Assembly (NCBI GenBank): GCA_025352585.1
Contig: JANXTD010000376.1
Span: 1-9,396 of the forward strand
Direction: 5' to 3'
Source: Fimbriiglobus sp.
Lineage (GTDB): Bacteria > Planctomycetota > Planctomycetia > Gemmatales > Gemmataceae
DNA length: 9,396 nucleotides
The notes below the pieces were generated by a model. The model did not search any database. It was not told where the DNA came from and was given only the letters and a program-made list of their open reading frames with translations. Made by a program: the position numbers and the translations under genes. This document shows, in pieces, positions 4,285-9,396 of the stretch (position 1 is its first letter; each line of letters opens with the position of its first letter).

Positions 4285-5790
4285 CTACGACCGCCGGCCA
4301 GCCAAGACACGCTCGACGACCTCGAAGAACGCCTCGACGGCGAGCGCCAGCAGCGCCGCGGGGATCGCGCCTTCGAGCATCAGCGGGATGTCGAGCTTGT
4401 CGATGCCGCGCAGGATCGGCCGGCCGTAACCTCCCGCGCCGATGAAGCCGCCGAGCGTCGCCGTGCCGACGTTGATGACCGCCGCCGTCTTGATGCCCGC
4501 CACGATCGTCGGCAGCGCCAGCGGCAACTCGACGCGCGTCAGAGCCGCCCACGGCGACAGCCCCAGCGCGTCGGCCGACTCGCGCAGCGACTCGGGAATC
4601 GACTGCAATCCGGTCACGGTGTTGCGCACGATCGGCAGCAGGCTGTACAGGAACAGCGCGGCAATCGCCGGCGGTGCCCCGGTGCCGCGGCCCAGCAGGA
4701 ACTTCATCACCGGGATCATGAACAGCAAGAGCGCCAGCGACGGCACCGTTTGCAGCACCCCCGTGGCCAGCAGCACGACCCGCCCTATCCGTGGTCGCCG
4801 CGCGGCGAACACCCCCAGTGGCACGCTCACCAGCACGGCGACGAGCAGCGACGGCACCACGAGTTTCAGGTGCTCGTAAGTCGAGCGGCCGACGCGGGCC
4901 AACAGGCTCGGCTCGGCGGTCGCGTTGCCGATCGGTTCGGCGGTCGCGTCGCCGAGTTGCAGCGTCGCCGCCAGGAACTCCTGGGCGACGGCCGGCTCGC
5001 TGGCCTTCTCGACCTGGACGCGGTTGTTGAGCCGCTGCATGTCGGCTTCGCTCACGCGGCCTTCGAGCGACTTCAGCGCGGCGACCGCCGCCGGGTGCCG
5101 GGCTTCGAGGTCGGCGCGGTACAGCCAGACCGCCTCGTAGCTGGGGAAGAACTTGGCGTCGTCGTCGAGCACGAGCAGGTCGTATTGGGCAATCTCGCCG
5201 TCGGTCGTGTAGACCTCGGTCACGTCGAGGGCCTTTTCGACGACGGCCCGGTAGGCGAGCGAGTGGTTCATCCCCTGCACGTTCACTTGCGGCAAGCCGT
5301 AGTGGGCTTTGAGGCCCGGCCAGCCGTCGGGGCGGTCGAGGAACTCGTGGATGAAGCCACAACGTAAGTCGGCGTGCCGCTTCAAGTCGCTAACCGCCCG
5401 GATGCCCCGCGCCGCAGCCACGTCCTTGCGCATGCCCAGCGCGTAGTTGTTGCGGAAGCCGAGCGACTTGCTCACCTTGACGCCGTGGACGGCGAGGGCG
5501 GCGTCGAGGTCGGGCGGGTTGGCCTGCAAGATTTGCCGCGTGATGGTGCCGGTGTACTCCGGGTAGATGTCGATGTCGCCCTGCGTGAGGGCGACCCAAC
5601 AGACCGGCGTGCCGCCCAGGTCGTCGCGGCGGACGTTACCGACCACCGGGCGCATCAGCCCCGCCGCGATCTCGCCGAGGACGATCGATTCGGTGAACTT
5701 CTTCGAGCCGACGACGACCGGCTTCGCGGCCGGAGTGCGGTCGCACCCGGCGAGGCTCAGGGCGAGTAGTCCGAGGAGCAGTCGCGTCAT
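4285..5790 (-). CDS. Osmoprotectant/ergothioneine-type ABC transporter: lipoprotein binding domain fused to permease
   Basis: This 501-aa fusion has a signal with lipobox LAGC (13-16; Cys16 lipidated). A quaternary-amine binding domain of the OpuC/OsmX type (about 24-280) follows, with GSKKFTESIVLGE (28-40), GGT (59-61), GDIDIYPEYTGT (71-82) and TTDGEIAQYDLLVLDDD (195-211). A BPD-type permease fills about 300-495, with five likely membrane helices (near 309-330, 337-361, 373-394, 424-450, 468-491) and an EAA-like loop (about 404-429). I chose ATG 5790 because it gives the lipoprotein signal at once and overlaps the ATPase stop as ATGA; an upstream start would add 27 Pro/Arg-rich residues. The family includes osmolyte importers and the ergothioneine importer EgtU. 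The egtBD linkage favours ergothioneine, hercynine or a related betaine. Confidence 0.92.
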   Translation of the reverse strand: MTRLLLGLLALSLAGCDRTPAAKPVVVGSKKFTESIVLGEIAAGLMRPVVGNVRRDDLGGTPVCWVALTQGDIDIYPEYTGTITRQILQANPPDLDAALAVHGVKVSKSLGFRNNYALGMRKDVAAARGIRAVSDLKRHADLRCGFIHEFLDRPDGWPGLKAHYGLPQVNVQGMNHSLAYRAVVEKALDVTEVYTTDGEIAQYDLLVLDDDAKFFPSYEAVWLYRADLEARHPAAVAALKSLEGRVSEADMQRLNNRVQVEKASEPAVAQEFLAATLQLGDATAEPIGNATAEPSLLARVGRSTYEHLKLVVPSLLVAVLVSVPLGVFAARRPRIGRVVLLATGVLQTVPSLALLLFMIPVMKFLLGRGTGAPPAIAALFLYSLLPIVRNTVTGLQSIPESLRESADALGLSPWAALTRVELPLALPTIVAGIKTAAVINVGTATLGGFIGAGGYGRPILRGIDKLDIPLMLEGAIPAALLALAVEAFFEVVERVLAGRRS

Positions 5791-6536
5791 GCCGGCACCG
5801 CGTCGGGGACTTGGGGACCGCGCTGGGCCTGCACGAAGCGGGTCACGAACTCGTCGGCCGGGCGGTGCCACAGGTCCGCTGGCGGGCCGTCCTGCACGAT
5901 CAGGCCGTCCTTGAGCAGCACGATGCGGTCGGCGAAGTAGACCGCTTCGGCCAAGTCGTGCGTGACGATCACGACGGTCTTCTCCAGTCGCCGGGCGATG
6001 TCCCGTAAGTCGCGTTGCAGTTCGACGCGGACCAAGGGGTCGAGTGCGCCCAACGGCTCGTCGAGCAGCAGCGCGGCGGGGTCGAGCATCAGCGCCCGCA
6101 TCAGGCTGACGCGCTGCCGCTGGCCGCCGGAGAGCTGTTGCGGCCGGCGGTCGAGCAGTTCGCGCGGCAGTCGCACCAACTCCGTCAACTCGTCGATGCG
6201 GGCGTCGATCTTGGGCGTCGGCCAGCCGAGGTACCTCGCCATCAGGGCGACGTTGCCGCGGCCGCTGAGGTGCGGGAAGAGGCCGCCGTCTTGAAGGGCG
6301 AAGCCGATGCGCTGCCGCATGGCGCGGGCCGTGTCCGGGGTGACCGGCGTGCCGTCGAAGCTGACCGCGCCGGCGTCCGGGGTGATGAGGCCCATGAGCA
6401 GCCGCAAGAGCGTGCTCTTGCCGCAGCCGGAGGGGCCGATCAGTGCCGTCGTCTGCCGGGCGGGGATCGTGAGCGTCAACGGGCCGAGGGCCGCCTTGCC
6501 GGCGTAGAACTTGGCCACGCCGTCGAGGCGGAACAT
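5787..6536 (-). CDS. ABC transporter ATP-binding protein, OpuCA/EgtV-like without CBS domains
   Basis: This 249-aa ATPase powers the fused subunit encoded next. All motifs are intact: Walker A GPSGCGKST (34-42), Q-loop Gln82, signature LSGGQ (135-139), Walker B ALLLDE (155-160, catalytic Glu160), D-loop GALD (163-166) and switch His193 in VTHD. The sequence fits the osmoprotectant/proline-betaine ATPase group. Many osmolyte importers of this group carry two C-terminal CBS domains that sense ionic strength; here the protein ends about 55 residues after the switch His, so it has none. Its start overlaps the DUF427 stop as TGATG (6534-6538) and its stop overlaps the next start as ATGA. A heteromeric complex with the permease at the inner membrane is expected. 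Confidence 0.95.
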   Translation of the reverse strand: MFRLDGVAKFYAGKAALGPLTLTIPARQTTALIGPSGCGKSTLLRLLMGLITPDAGAVSFDGTPVTPDTARAMRQRIGFALQDGGLFPHLSGRGNVALMARYLGWPTPKIDARIDELTELVRLPRELLDRRPQQLSGGQRQRVSLMRALMLDPAALLLDEPLGALDPLVRVELQRDLRDIARRLEKTVVIVTHDLAEAVYFADRIVLLKDGLIVQDGPPADLWHRPADEFVTRFVQAQRGPQVPDAVPA

Positions 6537-6817
6537 CAGCTCACCGAGACGCCTTTCCAGAAGGCGACGTGCCCGGCGATCTCCTTGGCCGCGTCCTTGG
6601 GCGTCGGGTAGTACCAGGCGGCGTCGGCGTTCTCCTTGCCGCTCACGCTGACAGTGTAGTAGCTGGCCGTGCCCTTCCAGCCGCAGACGCTGGTCAGCTT
6701 GCTCGGCTTGAAGAACTCCATCTTCAAGGCGTCGGCGGGGAAGTAGTGGTTCCCCTCGACGACGACGGTCTTGTCCGACTCGGCGATGACGGAGCCGTTC
6801 CAGGTCGCTTTGGGCAT
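6536..6817 (-). CDS. DUF427 domain protein
   Basis: This 93-aa protein is a single DUF427 domain of usual length. The diagnostic stretches are ATWNGSVIAESDKTVVVEGN (4-23), YFP (25-27), CGWKGTASYYTVSV (45-58, usually CPWKG in the family) and AAWYYPTPKDAAKEI (66-80). Conserved Cys45 in CGWKG and the aromatic WYYP are candidate functional residues; the family has no proven reaction. There is no signal peptide, so it is cytosolic. A Shine-Dalgarno GGAG lies 8 nt before ATG 6817. It sits 40 nt after egtD and overlaps the ATPase start by one base. The context implies a role with ergothioneine or a related thiol or betaine, but that is inference only. Confidence 0.93.
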   Translation of the reverse strand: MPKATWNGSVIAESDKTVVVEGNHYFPADALKMEFFKPSKLTSVCGWKGTASYYTVSVSGKENADAAWYYPTPKDAAKEIAGHVAFWKGVSVS

Positions 6818-6857
6818 GTCGAAACTCCAGGTTTAAGGATGGGCGAGTAAGCGACGT

Positions 6858-7820
6858 TTACCGCGGCTCCGCCACCAGTGACAACACGGCGAAGTAGTCG
6901 CGCGGGTCGGTCCAGACGGCCTCGACGCGCCAGCCGCAGGCCAGGGCGCGGGCGGTCAGCTCGCGCACGTCGTACTTGTGCGAGTTCTCCGTGTGGATCG
7001 TCTCGCCGGCGCGGAAGTCGAACGCCGCCCCGCCGACGGTCACCCGCTGCGCCCCGCGACTCCGCAGGTGCATCTCCACGCGCGACCGGGCGGGGTTGTA
7101 GAAGGCGTGGTGCTCGAACTCGCCGAGGTCGAAGTCGGCGTCGAGTTCGCGGTTCATCCGCGTCAGCAGGTTCAAGTTGAACGCGGCGGTCACGCCCAGG
7201 CGGTCGTCGTAGGCCCGCTCCAGGACGGCGACATCCTTGCGCAAATCGACGCCGAGCAGCAGGCCGCCGCCGGGGCCGACGAGGGCTGCGGTGCGGCGCA
7301 ACAAGGCGTCGGCTTCGGCCGGCTCGAAGTTGCCAAGGGTGCTGCCGGGGAAGTAGACGACTCGGCGCGCGGCCGGGATCGTCGGCAGCGGGAAGTCGGC
7401 GGTAAAGTCTGCCGTGACGGGAGCGATCGGTAACTTCGGGTAGTCGCGGGCGAGTTGCCGCGCCGCCTCTTCCAGATGCTCTCCGGACACGTCCACGGGG
7501 ACGAACCCCGCCGGCCGGTCGAGGCGGTCGAGGAGCAGGCGGGCCTTGACCAGACTGCCGGCCCCCAATTCGATCAGCATGACTCGCGGCCCGCAGCAGC
7601 CGGCCATCGCCGCGGCGTGCTTGCGCATGATGCCGAGTTCGGTACGCGTCGGGTAATACTCCTCCAATTCGGTGATGCGGTCGAAGAGTTGCGACCCGGC
7701 GGCGTCGTAAAAATACTTGGCCGACAGCCGCTTTTGGGGCCGGGACAGCCCCGCGACCACGTCGGCGTGGAACGGGTCGCCCGCGGTGAGTGGGGCCTGG
7801 CGGAGTTTGGTGGTGTTCAT
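6858..7820 (-). CDS. egtD: L-histidine N-alpha-methyltransferase EgtD
   Basis: EgtD uses three S-adenosylmethionine molecules to convert histidine to hercynine, the first step to ergothioneine. The 320-aa length is normal. Family motifs: KYFYDAAGSQLFDRIT (35-50), EEYYPTRTE (53-61, Tyr56), SAM loop ELGAGS (84-89), FPGSTLGNF (157-165, Asn164), AYDDRLGVTAAFN (203-215, Tyr204) and HTENSHKY (276-283, Glu278 and Ser280). Tyr56, Asn164, Tyr204, Glu278 and Ser280 match histidine-binding residues known from the mycobacterial enzyme (Tyr56, Asn166, Tyr206, Glu282, Ser284), so it should be active. I placed the start at ATG 7820, which overlaps the egtB stop as ATGA (7817-7820). The frame runs open far upstream, but that part is a shadow of egtB. 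Confidence 0.96.
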   Translation of the reverse strand: MNTTKLRQAPLTAGDPFHADVVAGLSRPQKRLSAKYFYDAAGSQLFDRITELEEYYPTRTELGIMRKHAAAMAGCCGPRVMLIELGAGSLVKARLLLDRLDRPAGFVPVDVSGEHLEEAARQLARDYPKLPIAPVTADFTADFPLPTIPAARRVVYFPGSTLGNFEPAEADALLRRTAALVGPGGGLLLGVDLRKDVAVLERAYDDRLGVTAAFNLNLLTRMNRELDADFDLGEFEHHAFYNPARSRVEMHLRSRGAQRVTVGGAAFDFRAGETIHTENSHKYDVRELTARALACGWRVEAVWTDPRDYFAVLSLVAEPR

Positions 7821-9073
7821 GAGGGGCCGTCCTTCGCAAGTCGGATGCCGCTGAACTGCCAGCGGGCGTCGGGCGGGAAGAAGTTGCGGTAGGTCGGCCG
7901 GGCGTGGCCGGCCGGGGTCACGCACGAGCCGCCGCGCAGGATCATCTGGTTGCACATGAACTTGCCGTTGTACTCGCCGACCGGCCCGGCCGCGGCGCGG
8001 AAGCCGGGGTACGGCGTGTAGGGGCTGGCGGTCCACTGCCAGGCGTCGCCCAGGCACGAACTGCCGCCGACGGGGTGCAGCGCCCCGGAGTCGAGGAAGT
8101 TGCCGCCGCCCGCGTCGGACTCGACGGCGAACGCCTCCCACTCGGCCTCCGTCGGCAGGCGGCCGCCGGCCCAGCGGGCAAAAGCATCCGCCTCGTAAAA
8201 GCTGACGTGACAGACCGGCGCGTCGAGGTCGAGCGGCCGCAAGCCGTGCAGCGTGAACGCCTGGTAGCCGTCGCCGTCCGGGTGCCAGTACAGCGGGGCG
8301 GTCCAGCCCTGCGTCTTGCGGGCGGCCAGGCCGTCGGACAGCCAGAACTCGGGCCGGCCGTAGCCGTCGTCGTTCAGGAAGGCCAGGTACTCGCGGTTGG
8401 TCGTCAGCCGGGTGGCGACGGCGTGCGGCTCCAGAAAGACGCGGTGCCGGGGCGACTCGTTGTCGAAGGCGAAGCCGTCGCCGGCGTGCCCGACCCTGCA
8501 CACCCCGGCCTCGGCTTCGCGCCAGCCCAACGCCGTCGGCGGCGCGGTCGGGGCCGGCGGGCCGGCGGCGTAAGCGGGGGCCAGGGGGTTTAGCCCGAAG
8601 GCGTGCTTCAAGTCGGTGAGTAAGAGTTCCTGGTGCTGCTGCTCGTGGTTCAGCCCGAGTTCCAGAAGCGGCGCGACTTCGTCGAGCGTCGAGGGGTCGA
8701 GGTTCGCCACCAGCGCCGCCATGCGCTCGTCGACGGCCCGGCGGTAGGCGAGGACTTCCATGCAAGTCGGCCGCGACAGCAGCCCACGCGACGGCCGCGG
8801 CCAGCGCGCACCGACCGACTCGTAGTAGGAGTTAAACAGGTACGAGAACTGCGGGTCGTGCGGCTTGAAGTTCGGCTCGTGCGCCGCCAGCAGGAAGGTC
8901 TCGAAGAACCAGGTCGTGTGGGCGATGTGCCACTTCGGCGGCGAGGCGTCGGGCATCGACTGGAGCGTGTAGTCCTCCGGCAGCAGCGGCTCGCAGAGTT
9001 TCGCCGTCGCCCGCCGAACGATCAGGTAGCGTTGCAGCCAGTCGGTCGTCGGCTTCGAGAGGACTTCGAGCAT
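7817..9073 (-). CDS. egtB: Ergothioneine biosynthesis sulfoxide synthase EgtB
   Basis: EgtB is a non-haem iron oxygenase that joins hercynine to a Cys-containing thiol as a sulfoxide. The product is 418 aa from the chosen start. A DinB-like helical domain (about 8-150) holds the iron ligands His52 in WHIAH and His143/His147 in HEQQH. A formylglycine-generating-enzyme/sulfatase-modifying fold (about 185-415) contains GRLPTEAEWE, GDAWQWTASPY, RGGSCVTP and YRNFFPPDARWQFSGIRLA. I chose ATG 9073 because GGGGGAAG lies just before it; the TTG four codons earlier would put that sequence inside the gene. The thiol donor (cysteine or gamma-glutamylcysteine) cannot be told from sequence alone; the window has no visible egtA or egtC. 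It is the first gene of the five-gene operon. Confidence 0.96.
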   Translation of the reverse strand: MLEVLSKPTTDWLQRYLIVRRATAKLCEPLLPEDYTLQSMPDASPPKWHIAHTTWFFETFLLAAHEPNFKPHDPQFSYLFNSYYESVGARWPRPSRGLLSRPTCMEVLAYRRAVDERMAALVANLDPSTLDEVAPLLELGLNHEQQHQELLLTDLKHAFGLNPLAPAYAAGPPAPTAPPTALGWREAEAGVCRVGHAGDGFAFDNESPRHRVFLEPHAVATRLTTNREYLAFLNDDGYGRPEFWLSDGLAARKTQGWTAPLYWHPDGDGYQAFTLHGLRPLDLDAPVCHVSFYEADAFARWAGGRLPTEAEWEAFAVESDAGGGNFLDSGALHPVGGSSCLGDAWQWTASPYTPYPGFRAAAGPVGEYNGKFMCNQMILRGGSCVTPAGHARPTYRNFFPPDARWQFSGIRLAKDGPS

Positions 9074-9106
9074 CGCTTCCCCCAAAACTCGTCAGACTCG
9101 ACGGCC

Positions 9107-9116
9107 TGACCGGTCA
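9107..9116. promoter_or_regulatory. Palindrome overlapping the possible egtB promoter
   Basis: TGACCGGTCA is a perfect 10-bp palindrome 34 nt upstream of egtB. It shares one base with the possible -10 at 9116-9121, so a bound dimer could block transcription. Size and place fit an operator, but ten symmetric bases can occur by chance. Confidence 0.3.
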
Positions 9117-9146
9117 TGATAGGCGCGGCTCGGGGCCGAGGTTCAA
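9116..9146 (-). promoter_or_regulatory. Possible promoter of the egtB operon
   Basis: On the minus strand TTGAAC (9141-9146) and TATCAT (9116-9121) are separated by 19 nt, slightly long for sigma70. They lie in the 86-nt gap between the acyltransferase stop and egtB. The spacer holds a short inverted repeat (CTCGG at 9129-9133, CCGAG at 9136-9140). Weak by itself; read-through from the upstream gene is the alternative. Confidence 0.3.
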
Positions 9147-9159
9147 GGGGAAACTTCGC

Positions 9160-9396
9160 TCAGAGCTTCAGGAACCAGCGGCGGCGGTACAGGCCCCACA
9201 GGATCAGCCAGAAGACCAGCAGCACCGCGCCGCCCTGCACCAGCGGCTCGGACTCCGGGCCAAGCACTCGGAAGGCGTCGGCCCCGAGGTGGCGGGTCAG
9301 GGCGTCGCGGACCAGCCCGAGGAAGAGGTTCTCCAGGAGGTACGCCGCGATCGAGTTGGCCCCGACGACCACCAGCGGGTAGGCGACTCGCCGCAG
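9160..9396 (-). CDS. Membrane acyltransferase C-terminus (NagX / DUF5009-like), partial
   Basis: The frame continues past the right edge, so only the last 78 codons are visible. They read YPLVVVGANSIAAYLLENLF, then a loop with LVRDALTRHLGADAFRVLG, then a final membrane helix (GGAVLLVFWLILWGLY) and a basic end RRRWFLKL. This matches the end of multi-pass acyltransferases related to heparan-alpha-glucosaminide N-acetyltransferase, which are frequent in planctomycetes: a conserved G-x-N-S-I-x-A-Y helix, then a last helix before an Arg-rich cytosolic tail. The substrate is probably a sugar or glycan but is not shown here. It lies 86 nt upstream of egtB on the same strand and could share its transcript. 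The stop is TGA at 9160-9162. Confidence 0.65.
   Translation of the reverse strand: MRRVAYPLVVVGANSIAAYLLENLFLGLVRDALTRHLGADAFRVLGPESEPLVQGGAVLLVFWLILWGLYRRRWFLKL

Noticed and set aside
3390..4310. 306-aa minus-strand frame opposite the pseudokinase gene
   Set aside because: Low-complexity Arg/Gly/Val composition and no domain; the plus frame has the ZAS motif and kinase C-lobe.
4271..5362. 363-aa minus frame over the transporter gene
   Set aside because: Arg-rich shadow in another phase of the SBP-permease gene, with no recognisable motif.
5787..5871. Upstream start at 5871 for the SBP-permease gene
   Set aside because: It would place 27 Pro/Arg-rich residues before an intact lipoprotein signal and overlap the ATPase gene by 85 nt.
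6724..7839. 371-aa minus frame over egtD
   Set aside because: Mostly Arg/Pro-rich shadow; only its end coincides with out-of-phase DUF427 sequence.
6858..8765. 635-aa minus-strand frame extending egtD upstream
   Set aside because: The first half is an Arg/Pro-rich shadow of egtB in another phase. Real egtD similarity starts at ATG 7820, which overlaps the egtB stop.

Overview
The window joins two compositionally different pieces. From about base 1965 to the right end the DNA is GC-rich, with long shadow frames and strongly G/C-biased third codon positions. It carries genes typical of a planctomycete, most like the Gemmata group: an ECF sigma factor next to a zinc-finger plus kinase-like protein, an EF-G gene and a membrane acyltransferase. 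The left ~1.96 kb is visibly AT-richer and is packed with short overlapping reading frames that look like phage genes. The join falls inside the elongation factor G gene, which is cut after about 150 codons. The lineage is inferred from gene content only.

Layout: 1-263, a 15-bp tandem repeat and the end of an open plus-strand frame. 264-413, a structured gap between convergent frames. 414-1960, five small minus-strand frames (one uncertain) chained by ATGA or short overlaps; three start with a related (D/K)P(V/L)TPS segment, and no convincing Shine-Dalgarno precedes four of the five. 1961-2410, the amino-terminal third of the EF-G GTPase region, on the minus strand. 2411-2728, the gap between fusA and the divergent sigma gene. 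2729-4274, an ECF sigma factor and a zinc-binding anti-sigma-like protein fused to a degenerate kinase, both on the plus strand. 4285-9073, a five-gene minus-strand operon. 9160-9396, the end of an upstream acyltransferase gene.

The operon is the centre of interest. In transcription order it reads egtB, egtD, a DUF427 gene, an ABC ATPase, and an ABC subunit carrying substrate-binding and permease domains in one chain. Three of its four junctions overlap (ATGA, TGATG, ATGA) and the fourth is 40 nt. EgtD trimethylates histidine to hercynine and EgtB performs the oxidative C-S bond formation, so together they supply the ergothioneine core pathway. The transporter belongs to the quaternary-amine/osmoprotectant (OpuC/Osm) family, which also contains the known ergothioneine importer EgtUV. 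Its coupling to egtBD suggests that it moves ergothioneine, hercynine or a related betaine. Its binding domain comes first as a lipoprotein and the permease second, the reverse of the order I recall for EgtU. DUF427, of unknown function, sits between enzymes and transporter. No egtC- or egtE-like gene is visible in the window.
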